A DNA stretch of 64,000 bases from CAVZCK01 sp963798805 (GTDB lineage: Bacteria; Pseudomonadota; Alphaproteobacteria; Rhizobiales; Rhodomicrobiaceae), in contig CAWCVC010000010.1 of assembly GCA_963798805.1 (NCBI GenBank), positions 62,001 through 126,000 on the forward strand. The letters are read 5' to 3'. This document shows positions 8,674-17,485 of the stretch, piece by piece. A program made the position numbers and the translations under genes. The notes beneath the pieces are model-generated. The model was not told the DNA's origin. It worked only from the letters and a program-made list of their open reading frames with translations, and did no database searches. How positions within the stretch are numbered: position 1 is the stretch's first letter; each line of letters opens with the position of its first letter.

Positions 8674-9444
8674 ATGAATCGCCGTCGCAAGATCTACGAG
8701 GGAAAGGCGAAGATCCTCTATGAAGGACCCGAACCAGGCACCCTGATCCAGCACTTCAAGGATGACGCAACCGCCTTTAACAACAAAAAACATGAGCGTA
8801 TCGAGGGCAAAGGCGTCCTGAACAACAGGATCTCGGAATATCTCTTCACGCGCCTCGGCGAAATCGGCGTGCCGACCCATTTCATGCGCCGGCTCAATAT
8901 GCGCGAGCAGCTTGTCCGCGAGGTGGAGATCATTCCGCTCGAGGTCGCGGTGCGCAATGTCGCGGCCGGCTCGATCGCCACGCGGCTCGGGCTCGAAGAG
9001 GGCTCGGCCCTGCCCCGCTCGATCATCGAATTCTACTACAAAAACGACGAGCTCGGCGACCCGATGGTTTCCGAAGAGCACATCACCGCCTTCGGCTGGG
9101 CCAATCCGCAGGAGATCGACGAGGTCATGGCGCTGGCGCTGCGCATCAACGATTTCCTCTCCGGGCTGTTTCTCGGCATCGGCATCCGGCTGGTCGACTT
9201 CAAGGTCGAATTCGGGCGCCTGTTCGAAAACGAGATGATCCGCATCGTGCTCGCCGACGAGATCAGCCCCGATTGCTGCCGGCTGTGGGACATCGAGACG
9301 CAGAACAAGCTCGACAAGGACCGCTTCCGCCGCGACATGGGCGGATTGATCGAAGCCTATCAGGAAGTGGCGCGGCGGCTCGGCATTCTTGTGGAGAACG
9401 GGCAGCCGAAAACCATCGGCCCGGTGCTGGTCAGCTCGAATTAG
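8674..9444 (+). CDS. purC: SAICAR synthase
   Basis: PurC joins CAIR and aspartate using ATP to make SAICAR in de novo purine synthesis. The 256-residue product has the family's MNRRRKIYEGKAKILYEGP start (glycine-rich nucleotide loop at residues 7-20), FKDDATAFN, the substrate region EVAVRNVAAGSIATRLG and the late DEISPDCCRLWD. This DEISPD motif near residue 190 is diagnostic. Length is normal for a stand-alone PurC. It leads the purC-purS-purQ run; purS begins 38 bases later. A terminator-like hairpin lies in its leader. Confidence 0.97.
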   Translation: MNRRRKIYEGKAKILYEGPEPGTLIQHFKDDATAFNNKKHERIEGKGVLNNRISEYLFTRLGEIGVPTHFMRRLNMREQLVREVEIIPLEVAVRNVAAGSIATRLGLEEGSALPRSIIEFYYKNDELGDPMVSEEHITAFGWANPQEIDEVMALALRINDFLSGLFLGIGIRLVDFKVEFGRLFENEMIRIVLADEISPDCCRLWDIETQNKLDKDRFRRDMGGLIEAYQEVARRLGILVENGQPKTIGPVLVSSN

Positions 9445-9482
9445 GCTACTCCGAAAAGGTGGCGGCTCGTAGGGTCTGGCGG

Positions 9483-9731
9483 ATGAAAGCCCGGGTGACG
9501 GTGACATTGAAGAACGGCGTCCTCGACCCGCAGGGCAAGGCCATCGCCAATGCGCTCGCCGCACTGGGCATCGACGGCGTCAAGGATGTCCGCCAGGGCA
9601 AGTTCATCGAGGTGGAGCTTGCCGAAACCGATCCGGCGCGCGCGAAGGCATCGCTGGAGCGCATGTGCAAGGAACTTCTCGCCAATCCCGTCATTGAAAA
9701 TTACCAGTATGAGCTGGAGGACGGCGCATGA
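9483..9731 (+). CDS. purS: FGAM synthase subunit PurS
   Basis: The 82-residue product (MKARVTVTLKNGVLDPQG start) is the small subunit of the three-part FGAM synthase found in bacteria that split the enzyme into PurS, PurQ and PurL. PurS bridges the glutaminase PurQ and the synthetase PurL and helps ammonia transfer. The chosen ATG 9483 gives the standard N-terminus. It overlaps purQ by four bases (ATGA at 9728-9731), indicating translational coupling. Confidence 0.95.
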   Translation: MKARVTVTLKNGVLDPQGKAIANALAALGIDGVKDVRQGKFIEVELAETDPARAKASLERMCKELLANPVIENYQYELEDGA

Positions 9732-10417
9732 AGGCCAGCGTCATTGTCTTTCCCGGTTCGAATTGCGACCGTGACGCGGCGGTGGCGCTCGGGGCCATTA
9801 CCGGCAAACTGCCGCAGATGGTCTGGCACGGCGACAGCGAGCTGCCGGAAAGCGATCTGATCGTGCTGCCGGGCGGCTTTTCCTATGGCGACTATCTGCG
9901 CTCCGGCGCCATGGCCGCCCATTCGCCGATCATGCGCGCGGTCACAGCCAAGGCCCGCCAGGGCGTCGCCGTGCTCGGCGTCTGCAACGGCTTTCAGGTG
10001 CTGACCGAGACCGGGCTCCTGCCGGGCACGCTGATGCGCAATGCCTCGCTGAAATTCGTCTGCAAGGACGTGCACGTCCGGCCGGGGCGCAATGACACGG
10101 CCTTCGCTAAGCTCTATCCGACAGACGGCGCCATCAGAATGCCGATCGCCCATAAGGACGGCAATTATTTTGCCGATGAGGACACGCTCGACCGCCTCGA
10201 AGGCGAAGGCCAGATCGCCTTCCGCTATTGCGATGAGGCGGCAGAGGTCTTGGCGGAAGCAAATCCCAATGGCTCGCAGCGAAACGTCGCTGGTCTTTAT
10301 GACAAGACCCGGCGTATCCTCGGTTTGATGCCGCATCCCGAGCGCGCGGTAGACCCCATCCATGGCGGCACCGATGGGCGCCGCCTGTTCGAATCTCTCA
10401 TTGAGACACTTCAATAA
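9728..10417 (+). CDS. purQ: FGAM synthase glutaminase subunit PurQ
   Basis: PurQ releases ammonia from glutamine for FGAM synthase. The 229-residue class I glutaminase shows the nucleophile Cys86 in LGVCNGFQ and the His/Glu pair in PHPER (His203, Glu205), plus the start KASVIVFPGSNCDRD typical of PurQ. It overlaps purS by four bases. The next gene, an acidic protein, begins 45 bases later. Confidence 0.97.
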   Translation: MKASVIVFPGSNCDRDAAVALGAITGKLPQMVWHGDSELPESDLIVLPGGFSYGDYLRSGAMAAHSPIMRAVTAKARQGVAVLGVCNGFQVLTETGLLPGTLMRNASLKFVCKDVHVRPGRNDTAFAKLYPTDGAIRMPIAHKDGNYFADEDTLDRLEGEGQIAFRYCDEAAEVLAEANPNGSQRNVAGLYDKTRRILGLMPHPERAVDPIHGGTDGRRLFESLIETLQ

Positions 10418-10462
10418 CAGCCTTCGGGCCGCAAAGCGTGCTTTCCAATCAGGGGATCAGTC

Positions 10463-10867
10463 ATGGGGTTTGATGACGAAGTCGATCAGTTGAAACGAGA
10501 GCTGCAGACGCCGAAGCTCGACGCCGCGGGCGTCAAGACGGCGACGGCAGCGCTGCATGCCAAGTTGAACGAAAAGATCCAGAGCCGGCGGCTCGATTTC
10601 ATGCTGGTCGACAGTGATGAGCCGTCCATCGTGATCATGCATTCGCCGACGAAGGAGAAGCTGGCCGGCATCAACATCAATGAAGACGGCAGCGTGACCT
10701 TTCAATCCTCGCTCGGCGAGGATTCGGGCGACGCCGATTTCGACGATGGCGGCTATTTCCCGCCCTATGTCGAATATTACGACGAGGAGGAATTCCTGGA
10801 CGAGGCGCCGGAGATGCTCAAACAGGGCATCGCGGAATTCGAGCTGGACCAGGAAGAGAAGAGTTGA
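10463..10867 (+). CDS. Acidic protein of unknown function within the pur cluster
   Basis: The 134-residue product is strongly acidic, particularly the last 50 residues (GEDSGDADFDDGGYFPPYVEYYDEEEF in pieces). The first half is helical and mixed-charge (DDEVDQLKRELQTPKLDAAG), followed by strand-like segments (DFMLVDSDEPSIVIMHSPTKEK). No signal peptide or membrane helix. It sits between purQ and purL, 45 bases after purQ and 110 before purL, so it probably shares the transcript. I recognise no family. Position suggests a link to purine synthesis or regulation, but nothing in the sequence proves it. Confidence 0.75.
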   Translation: MGFDDEVDQLKRELQTPKLDAAGVKTATAALHAKLNEKIQSRRLDFMLVDSDEPSIVIMHSPTKEKLAGININEDGSVTFQSSLGEDSGDADFDDGGYFPPYVEYYDEEEFLDEAPEMLKQGIAEFELDQEEKS

Positions 10868-10977
10868 CGCATCCTGCTGGCGCCGTCGTCGACCCGGCGG
10901 CGCCGCCCTCCCGGGGCCGGACTTGCGGCCATGGCTGATATAAACGCGCGTGGAGCTACTGGACCGTACCAATTTGC

Positions 10978-13224
10978 ATGACCGTTGAACGCGACACCCT
11001 CCGCATGACGTCAAAGACCTCTCCCAAGTCGATGCAGGCGCCGACCCCTCAAATCGTCGCGGAGCATGGCCTCAAGCCTGACGAATATCAGCGGCTGGTT
11101 TCACTGCTCGGCCGGGAGCCGAACTTTACCGAGCTCGGCATCTTCTCCGTCATGTGGTCGGAGCACTGCTCCTACAAATCCTCGAAGGTCTGGCTGAGGC
11201 AGCTTCCGACCGACGGCCCGCAGGTGATCCAGGGGCCCGGCGAGAATGCCGGCGTGGTCGATCTCGGCGACGGCGTTGCCGCCATCTTCAAGATGGAGAG
11301 CCACAATCACCCTTCCTTCATCGAGCCCTATCAGGGCGCGGCGACGGGCGTCGGCGGCATCATGCGCGACGTCTTCACCATGGGCGCGCGGCCAGTCGCC
11401 AATCTCAATGCGCTGCGCTTCGGCGATCCCGAACACCCGAAAACCCGCCATCTGGTGGCGGGCGTCGTCGCCGGCATCGGCGACTATGGCAATTGCATCG
11501 GCGTGCCGACCGTCGGCGGCGAAACCAATTTCGACCCGCGCTTCAACAACAACATCCTGGTCAACGCCATGTGCGTGGGCCTCGCCGATAAGAACCGCAT
11601 CTTCTATTCGGCGGCGGCCGGTGCGGGCAATCCGGTCGTCTATGTCGGCTCGAAGACGGGCCGCGACGGTATTCACGGCGCCACCATGGCCTCGGCGGAG
11701 TTCGACGACGCTTCGGCCGAGAAGCGCCCGACCGTGCAGGTCGGCGATCCCTTCACCGAAAAGCTGCTGCTGGAAGCCTGTCTCGAATTGATGCGCGAGG
11801 ATGCCATCATCGCCATCCAGGACATGGGCGCGGCCGGGCTCACCTCATCCTCGGTCGAGATGGCGAGTAAGGGCGGCGTCGGCATCAAGCTCGATCTCGA
11901 CCGCGTGCCGCAGCGCGAAACCGGCATGAACGCCTATGAGATGATGCTGTCGGAGAGCCAGGAGCGCATGCTGATGGTGCTGCGCCCCGGCTCCGAAGCG
12001 CTGGCAGAGAAGATCTTCCACAAATGGGAGCTGGATTTCGCCGTCATCGGCGAAACGACGTCGACCGGGCGGCTGGAAGTCGTCCACCGCGGTGCGGTCG
12101 AGGCCGACATTCCGATACCGGCCCTCGCCGACGAGGCGCCGGTCTATGAGCGCCCCTATCAGCTAAGGAAGCCGCCGACGGTGATCCGCGCCGAGGACGT
12201 GCCGGCTGCCAATTCCAACATCGAAATGCTGCTGCGGCTGATGGGTTCGCCGCATCTCTCGTCGCGCCGCTGGATCTGGGAGCAATATGACCACATGGTC
12301 ATGGCCGACACCGTCGAGCGTCCTGGAGGCGATGCGGCGGTCGTGCGCATTCACGGCACGAACAGGGGCCTTGCGGTTACCTGCGATGTGACGCCACGCT
12401 ATTGCCAGGCCGATCCGTTCGAGGGCGGCAAGCAGGCGATTGCCGAGACCTGGCGCAATCTGACCGCCGTCGGCGCGCGCCCGCTCGCGGTGACGGACTG
12501 CCTGAATTTCGGCAGTCCGGAGCGGCCGGAGATCATGGGCGAATTCGTCGGCTGCATAGGGGGCATGGCCCAGGCCTGCCGGGCGCTGGCCTTCCCGGTC
12601 GTGTCGGGAAATGTCTCGCTCTATAATGAGACGAACGGCGTTGCCATCCCGCCGACGCCCGGCATCGGCGGCATCGGCCTCATCCCGGATCTGAACGCAC
12701 GCGCCGGCATTGCGCTGAAGCCCGACCAGACGATCATCCTCCTCGGCGGCGAGACGGGCCATCTCGGCCAGTCGCTCTATCAGATGATGATGACCGGCAC
12801 ATTCGACGGCGCACCACCTTCCGTCGATCTCGACGCCGAGCGCCGGGCCGGCGATCTGGTGCGCGCGCTGATCGAGGAGGGCTTGACCGAAACCGTCCAC
12901 GATATCTCGGACGGCGGCATGTTCGTCGCCCTTGCCGAGATGGCACTGGCGGGCAAGACCGGCTTCAGCCTGTCCGGCGAGACCGGCGCTCTGCCTCTCC
13001 ACGCGGCTTATTTCGGCGAAGATCAGGGCCGCTACATCCTTGCAGTTTCACCCGATAGCGCCGATCTCATTATGGCAAGGGCGGCCCGCGCCGATGTTCC
13101 GGCGCGGATCATTGGGCGCGCCGGGGGCGACGACATTGCGTTGCCGGGCGAAGAAGCACTGCCGCTTAACCGCTTGAAAGAACAGCATGAAGGCTGGTTC
13201 CCGCACTATTTCGGCGAGCGCTGA
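10978..13224 (+). CDS. purL: FGAM synthase large subunit PurL
   Basis: The 748-residue product is the synthetase subunit of the PurSQL type, shorter than the single-chain PurL of E. coli (about 1300). Visible landmarks are GIFSVMWSEHCSYKSSK near residues 55-71, GPGENAGVVDLGDG, ESHNHPS with the ATP-site residues around 105-111, PYQGAATGVGGIMRDVFTMGARP, and the second-half repeat NVSLYNETNG. Starts at ATG 10978; in-frame ATGs at 11005 and 11032 are alternatives and none has a strong ribosome site, so the first 18 residues are uncertain. PurL with PurS and PurQ converts FGAR to FGAM. bolA follows 39 bases later. Confidence 0.96.
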   Translation: MTVERDTLRMTSKTSPKSMQAPTPQIVAEHGLKPDEYQRLVSLLGREPNFTELGIFSVMWSEHCSYKSSKVWLRQLPTDGPQVIQGPGENAGVVDLGDGVAAIFKMESHNHPSFIEPYQGAATGVGGIMRDVFTMGARPVANLNALRFGDPEHPKTRHLVAGVVAGIGDYGNCIGVPTVGGETNFDPRFNNNILVNAMCVGLADKNRIFYSAAAGAGNPVVYVGSKTGRDGIHGATMASAEFDDASAEKRPTVQVGDPFTEKLLLEACLELMREDAIIAIQDMGAAGLTSSSVEMASKGGVGIKLDLDRVPQRETGMNAYEMMLSESQERMLMVLRPGSEALAEKIFHKWELDFAVIGETTSTGRLEVVHRGAVEADIPIPALADEAPVYERPYQLRKPPTVIRAEDVPAANSNIEMLLRLMGSPHLSSRRWIWEQYDHMVMADTVERPGGDAAVVRIHGTNRGLAVTCDVTPRYCQADPFEGGKQAIAETWRNLTAVGARPLAVTDCLNFGSPERPEIMGEFVGCIGGMAQACRALAFPVVSGNVSLYNETNGVAIPPTPGIGGIGLIPDLNARAGIALKPDQTIILLGGETGHLGQSLYQMMMTGTFDGAPPSVDLDAERRAGDLVRALIEEGLTETVHDISDGGMFVALAEMALAGKTGFSLSGETGALPLHAAYFGEDQGRYILAVSPDSADLIMARAARADVPARIIGRAGGDDIALPGEEALPLNRLKEQHEGWFPHYFGER

Positions 13225-13263
13225 GTTAGGATAAGCTCGAAGGCCAGCCCGGAGGTGACAGCC

Positions 13264-13500
13264 ATGCCCATGAGCGCCAAGGAGATCGAGACCCTGATCC
13301 GCGAGAAACTCCCGGACGCCGAGATCACCATCAAGGATCTGGCGGGTGACGGCGACCACTACGCCGCCCATATCGTTTCTGAGGCGTTCCGCGGCAAGAC
13401 CCGCGTGCAGCAGCATCAGATCGTTTATGACGCGCTGCGCGGCAATATGGGAGGCGCGCTGCATGCGCTGGCTTTGCAGACCGCCGCACCGGAGGCCTGA
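13264..13500 (+). CDS. bolA: BolA family protein
   Basis: The 78-residue product (IETLIREKLPDAEITIKDLAGDGDHYAAHIVSEAF) has the BolA/YrbA fold with the conserved H-Y region and RVQQHQIVYDAL. BolA proteins pair with monothiol glutaredoxins to bind [2Fe-2S] clusters, and grxD follows 161 bases downstream, a common alphaproteobacterial pairing. GGAGG at 13251-13255 lies eight bases before ATG 13264, which fixes the start; an upstream GTG overlaps that site. Confidence 0.94.
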   Translation: MPMSAKEIETLIREKLPDAEITIKDLAGDGDHYAAHIVSEAFRGKTRVQQHQIVYDALRGNMGGALHALALQTAAPEA

Positions 13501-13661
13501 ACTTGCGGCATGCCCGCGCCGCGTAAGCGGCATGGGCTGCTGGCATGAAATCGTGTAGAATCACTGTGAGGAAAATTTATGAGCTTGCCGGCGGCGGCGG
13601 CCCAAATCACGAGCTGACAAGGGCGTCGAAGAACCGGAGGCTGATAATCGACGAAAGGACG

Positions 13662-14009
13662 ATGATGAGCACGGAACAGGTAAACAATTGGATAGACGGC
13701 CAGGTGAAGAGCAACGACGTCGTGCTATTCATGAAGGGTACGAAAGATTTTCCGCAATGCGGGTTTTCCGGCCGGGTTGCGCAGATCCTGAGCTATCTCG
13801 GCATCGAGTATAAGGACATCAACGTCCTGGACGATATGAGCGTCCGCGAGGGCATCAAGAGCTATTCCAACTGGCCGACCATTCCCCAGCTTTATATCCG
13901 GGGCGAGTTCGTCGGCGGCGCCGACATCGTCACGGAGATGTTCCAGTCGGGTGAGTTGGAACAGCACCTGCGCGAGAAAGGCATCGAATTTTCGAAGGCG
14001 ATGGCTTGA
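13662..14009 (+). CDS. grxD: Monothiol glutaredoxin, Grx4 family
   Basis: The 115-residue protein carries CGFS at residues 33-36 (PQCGFSGR), the signature of monothiol glutaredoxins that carry iron-sulfur clusters with glutathione. KGTKDFPQCGFS and NWPTIPQLYIRGEFVGGADI are conserved. I chose ATG 13662 (AAAGGA just upstream); an ATG three bases on is equivalent, and the longer open frame upstream has no support. It follows bolA, and the pair is expected to form the BolA-Grx complex in Fe-S trafficking or iron sensing. Confidence 0.95.
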   Translation: MMSTEQVNNWIDGQVKSNDVVLFMKGTKDFPQCGFSGRVAQILSYLGIEYKDINVLDDMSVREGIKSYSNWPTIPQLYIRGEFVGGADIVTEMFQSGELEQHLREKGIEFSKAMA

Positions 14010-14128
14010 AGCCGGAGCGCGCCCGCTCCTGGGCTCGCCGACCATCGCTATAGTCGCTTCGGTTCGGATGATGCGGAAGGGGAAAAGGCGATTTCATAAG
14101 ATCTGGCGAAGGGGCCGCAGCTAGTCCC

Positions 14129-14719
14129 ATGAGTGGAAGCGGCCGGTCCTTTCTGCTAGGGTTCATGATCGTCGCGGCGACCGTCTGCCTCGTCCTCGGA
14201 CTGACGCTGCCGATCATGCGGCTGACGCGGTTCTATATCTGGACCGACGTTCACTCGCTCGTATCGGTGGTCCGCGAGCTTTATTATTCCGGTGAGGTGA
14301 TCCTGGCGGCGATCATCGCCGTGTTCTCCATCTTTTTCCCCTTCCTCAAGCTGCTCTATCTGTTGGCGCTCTATTCGGCCAGGCAGGTGCATCCGGGCCA
14401 GCCGGCGCGCTGGCTACGGCGCATGTCATGGGTCGGCAAATGGTCGATGCTCGACGTGCTGATCCTGGCGCTGGTGATCTTCTACGCCAAGGCCACGAAC
14501 CTCGCCGATGCCACCTCGATGCCCGGCATCTATCTGTTCGCAGCCTCGGTGATCCTGACGATGATCGCCACGGCCATTCTCGAACATGATCTGATCGAGC
14601 CGGCCGACTACAAGCGCGAAGAGGACCGCAAGGCCGACAAAGAGGCCGCCGAGCGCCGGATCGAGGTCGCAGACCACCAACTGCCCGCCGTGCTCAACGG
14701 GCCGCTGCCGAAGCGGTGA
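14129..14719 (+). CDS. PqiA-domain inner-membrane protein
   Basis: The 196-residue product has four hydrophobic segments (about residues 7-29, 50-80, 103-120 and 133-152) and the PqiA signature GKWSMLDVLILALVIFYAK. It is a single-domain member, about half the length of E. coli PqiA, which has two such domains. The C-terminal 45 residues are charged (KREEDRKADKEAAERR) and probably cytoplasmic. PqiA proteins belong to the intermembrane lipid transport MCE-type systems, but no MCE (PqiB-like) gene is nearby here. Confidence 0.85.
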   Translation: MSGSGRSFLLGFMIVAATVCLVLGLTLPIMRLTRFYIWTDVHSLVSVVRELYYSGEVILAAIIAVFSIFFPFLKLLYLLALYSARQVHPGQPARWLRRMSWVGKWSMLDVLILALVIFYAKATNLADATSMPGIYLFAASVILTMIATAILEHDLIEPADYKREEDRKADKEAAERRIEVADHQLPAVLNGPLPKR

Positions 14720-14765
14720 AAGGCCTCCCCCGCCTTTGCTGAATGTAGATCGAAGCGGCGCACTG

Positions 14766-14790
14766 CCGGGCTCCGCCGGATGGAGCCCGG
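14766..14790. terminator. Hairpin after the PqiA-like gene
   Basis: CCGGGCTCC (14766-14774) pairs perfectly with GGAGCCCGG (14782-14790) around a 7-base loop, 46 bases after the PqiA-like stop and between convergent genes. No T-run follows, so it is a candidate only. Confidence 0.35.
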
Positions 14791-14806
14791 ATGGCCGCCT
14801 AGCCCG

Positions 14807-14903
14807 GCGGACTTTTAATTGAAATCGGAAGCGCCGCTCGACCTATTTGCTTTGGCATCGGATTTGTCCGAAAACCGCTTCGCACTTTTCGGTCCGATGC
14901 TCT
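14807..14903. repeat. Hairpin intergenic repeat, copy 1
   Basis: This 97-base element shares a 50-base perfectly identical core (14854-14903) with a second copy at 59461-59555. The core forms a hairpin: CCGAAAA pairs with TTTTCGG, and ATCGGA pairs with TCCGAT on the outside with a small bulge. The bases following (14904-14945) contain a second related motif, GGAAAAGTGGAATCCGG...CCG, so a larger array may exist here. Such hairpin repeats are scattered in Hyphomicrobiales genomes. Located between convergent PqiA-like and rpsD genes. Confidence 0.75.
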
Positions 14904-15019
14904 GGAGCGCGATCAGGAAAAGTGGAATCCGGTTTTCCGTCCGACCGCGCGACCAGCAAAGAATTGAGAGCGGGCCTCTGAGCTCAAGTGTTTCCATCTA
15001 AATCGATCCCGCTCAAGGA

Positions 15020-15637
15020 TCAGCGCGAATAGAATTCGACGACCAGATTGGGTTCCATGCGTACCGGATACGGCACGTCGCCGAGCTGCGGCACCCGCAG
15101 GAAAGTCGCCTTCATCCTGGAATGATCGGCCTCGATATAATCGGGCACGTCTCGCTCGGGGCTTTGCGCGGCCTCGAGCACCAGGATCATCTCGCGCGAC
15201 TTCTCGCGCACTTCGATGATGTCGCCGGCCTTGCAGCGATAGCTGCCGATGTTCACGCGATGCCCGTTGACCTGGACATGGCCGTGATTGACGAGTTGAC
15301 GCGCCGCGAACACGGTCGGCACGAATTTCGCGCGATAGACGACGGCGTCGAGGCGGCACTCGAGCAGCCCGATCAGATTCTCTGACGTGTCGCCTTTCAG
15401 GCGCGTCGCTTCCTTGTAGATGTTCTTGAACTGCCGCTCGTTGATATTGCCGTAATAGCCCTTCAGCTTCTGCTTGGCGCGGAGCTGAATGCCGAAATCC
15501 GACGGTTTGCCGCGGCGGCGCTGGCCATGCTGGCCGGGGCCGTATTCGCGCTTATTGACGGGGCTCTTCGGGCGGCCCCAGATATTCTCGCCGAGGCGGC
15601 GGTCGATCTTGTGTTTCGCGCCGATGCGCTTGGTCAT
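15020..15637 (-). CDS. rpsD: 30S ribosomal protein S4
   Basis: The 205-residue product is a typical S4: MTKRIGAKHKIDRRLGENIWGRPKSP at the start, RREYGPGQHG-like sequence near 30-40, and the S4 RNA-binding fold (CRLDAVVYRAKFVPTVFAARQLVNHGHVQVNGH in pieces, about 93-125). S4 binds 16S rRNA early in 30S assembly and can repress translation of its own transcript. It stands alone here rather than in the alpha operon, which is normal for alphaproteobacteria. Confidence 0.98.
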   Translation of the reverse strand: MTKRIGAKHKIDRRLGENIWGRPKSPVNKREYGPGQHGQRRRGKPSDFGIQLRAKQKLKGYYGNINERQFKNIYKEATRLKGDTSENLIGLLECRLDAVVYRAKFVPTVFAARQLVNHGHVQVNGHRVNIGSYRCKAGDIIEVREKSREMILVLEAAQSPERDVPDYIEADHSRMKATFLRVPQLGDVPYPVRMEPNLVVEFYSR

Positions 15638-15770
15638 GTTTGTCTCCGAAAGAAGATGGCTTCGACAAATTGACCATGCCCTCCTGCTTTTATCCGATTT
15701 TCGGAGATGAAATCCGATCCGACCGGAGAAACGACAGGCAATCGTCTCAGTCGACTGCCACGGGCATGAG

Positions 15771-15797
15771 AAAAGGCGGACCGCATGCGATCCGCCC
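15771..15797 (-). terminator. Rho-independent terminator for the secreted unknown at 15855
   Basis: Read on the minus strand, GGCGGA (15796-15791) pairs with TCCGCC (15780-15775) and is followed by TTTTCTC. The loop contains the palindrome CGCATGCG, which may extend the stem. It lies about 58 bases beyond the stop of the 15855 gene. Confidence 0.6.
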
Positions 15798-15854
15798 GGA
15801 TGTTTGATAACCGAACCGGTGCGGCGCTGTCAACGCCGTTGGGCTCGTTTCGTT

Positions 15855-16448
15855 CTACGATTTCTGCACCGACTTCAGAAATGCCTCGATGCTCGCTTTG
15901 ACATTGGCTTTCTCCTCGGCCGTGCATTCCTTCTTCTCGTTCTTGTCCGGCTCGGAAATGACCTGCGGCTCCTTTTTGCCGTCCTTCTCGAGGAAGCGCA
16001 CGTTGCCCGTCAGCCACATCACCGTGAACAGATGCAGCCGGTTGATGAACAGCATCTGCTCCTGCGTCCACTTCTTCTTGGCCTGCTCGGAGCGCATCAG
16101 GGCGAGATAGTTCTCGGCCTGGAGTTCGGGGAGGTCGCAGATCTGGGCATGCGCCGAATTGCGCGCCACCATGATGATCCGGCGGGCGTCGTCCAGCGGC
16201 ACAAGGATCTTTTCCAGATTCGTGCGGTCGATCTTGAGGATCTTGCCGTCCGGCTGCTTGATCTCGCTCGGGATCGTCGTCAGGGCAAAGCCGGTAATCA
16301 ATTTCACGGACTTTACGCTCAACTGCTCCTTGGCGTCAGCCTCCTTGTCGCTCTTAGGCGCAGCCGTCGTCTGTGCCATTGCGGCGGCAGCAAAGGCAAG
16401 CCCGGCAATCAAACACGTCAACCATCCCAGTCGGCTAAACTTGGTCAT
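15855..16448 (-). CDS. Secreted protein of unknown function
   Basis: The 197-residue product has a signal peptide (WLTCLIAGLAFAAAAMAQ, cleaved near residue 25), a Lys/Asp/Glu-rich linker, then a mixed helical domain (SVKLITGFALTTIP, ILVPLDDARRIIMVARNSAHAQICDLPELQAENYLALMR) and a charged C-terminal tail. It has two cysteines in the mature part. No family recognised; it does not match IalB. A minus-strand terminator follows. The product is probably periplasmic. Confidence 0.75.
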   Translation of the reverse strand: MTKFSRLGWLTCLIAGLAFAAAAMAQTTAAPKSDKEADAKEQLSVKSVKLITGFALTTIPSEIKQPDGKILKIDRTNLEKILVPLDDARRIIMVARNSAHAQICDLPELQAENYLALMRSEQAKKKWTQEQMLFINRLHLFTVMWLTGNVRFLEKDGKKEPQVISEPDKNEKKECTAEEKANVKASIEAFLKSVQKS

Positions 16449-16552
16449 TTACATCCCCTGCCCGGTCGTCCCTCTGCGGGCCGAAAGCTGTCATTTTATG
16501 AAGGCAACGGCAATACCATAAAGGCGGCATAACTATGACATCTGTTGCCCGG

Positions 16553-17383
16553 CTACTCCATACTGTGGCGCGATCGCCTCAGCCCTGTTAACGCAACCAC
16601 CATGCCCCGCAAAGTCCTCACCTCCTGATCGGTTAATGCGGCCCGCAGGAACATATTGTGGATGTTCCGTATCATGCTTAGCCGCTTTTCGTCAGTTTTG
16701 AAAAAGCCCGCTTCCGTCAATTCTGCTTCGATATGGTCAAAGAAATTCAGAAGCTCGGAACGTGTTGCCGGTTTGCACTTGTTCAGATAGAGCCCCTCCT
16801 CGCCGGGTCCGTCGAACCGGGTGATCCGGCCAAGCGTTTGGCCGTCCATGAGTTTGCGCCATTCATAGCCGATGAGGAGCACGGCTTGCGCCAGGTTCAG
16901 CGAGGCGAAAGCGGGGTTGACCGGCGCCATGATGATGCTGTCGGCGAGAGCGATCTCGTCGTTCTCGAGCCCATTGCGCTCACGGCCGAACAGGATGCCG
17001 CAGCTCTGCCCGGCGGCCGAGCGGCTGGCGATGTCCCGCCCCGCGCTCTCAGGCGTCAGCACCGGCTTGACCATCTCGCGGATGCGGGCGGTCGTCGCGC
17101 CGACAAAATGGAGGTCGGCGATGGCTTCCCTGACTGTGGAAAAAACCACCGCGGCTTCGACGATGGCGCCCGCGCCCGATGCAGCGGAAACCGCCTTGTC
17201 GTTCGGCCAGCCGTCGCGCGGCGCAACGAGGCGCAGATCGCTGAGGTCGAAATTCGCCATGGCGCGCGCGGCCTGGCCGATATTCTCGCCGAGTTGCGGC
17301 TCGACCAGGATGATCGCCGGAGGAGCGGGCAGCGGCCCATTTATCGCCGCGGCGTCCAGCTTTTCTGAGGTTCGATTTTCCAT
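16553..17383 (-). CDS. trmJ: tRNA (cytidine/uridine-2'-O-)-methyltransferase TrmJ-like (SpoU family)
   Basis: The 276-residue SPOUT-fold enzyme transfers a methyl from SAM to a ribose 2'-OH. Family motifs are the N-terminal LVEPQLGENIGQAARAM, DLRLVAPRDGWPN, the knot motif ILFGRERNGLEND and SLNLAQAVLLIGYEW. The family modifies position 32 of tRNA, and the assignment to TrmJ is by similarity. I chose ATG 17383, which has AAAGGTGA about 7 bases upstream; GTG 17389 is alternative. It diverges from icd. Confidence 0.88.
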   Translation of the reverse strand: MENRTSEKLDAAAINGPLPAPPAIILVEPQLGENIGQAARAMANFDLSDLRLVAPRDGWPNDKAVSAASGAGAIVEAAVVFSTVREAIADLHFVGATTARIREMVKPVLTPESAGRDIASRSAAGQSCGILFGRERNGLENDEIALADSIIMAPVNPAFASLNLAQAVLLIGYEWRKLMDGQTLGRITRFDGPGEEGLYLNKCKPATRSELLNFFDHIEAELTEAGFFKTDEKRLSMIRNIHNMFLRAALTDQEVRTLRGMVVALTGLRRSRHSME

Positions 17384-17485
17384 GCACACTCACCTTTCGG
17401 CGACTTGGCGCAGTGTCAAGCCTCGATTATGGTGCAACCGAGCGGCCGGCCGGCCGAAGCCATCCCCACGAGGTTGAGGAGAGAC

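Noticed and set aside
8655..8675. GGTTCGATCCCC near the purC start, like a tRNA T-loop
   Set aside because: No acceptor, D or anticodon arms can be formed around it, and it overlaps the purC leader and start.
8353..9564. 403-codon minus-strand frame opposite purC
   Set aside because: Shadow of purC; the real gene has full family motifs and a ribosome site.
16484..16505. CTGTCAT upstream of the secreted unknown at 15855
   Set aside because: Only one PHO half-site; the second unit does not match, and the site lies on the wrong side of a gene not known to be phosphate-linked.
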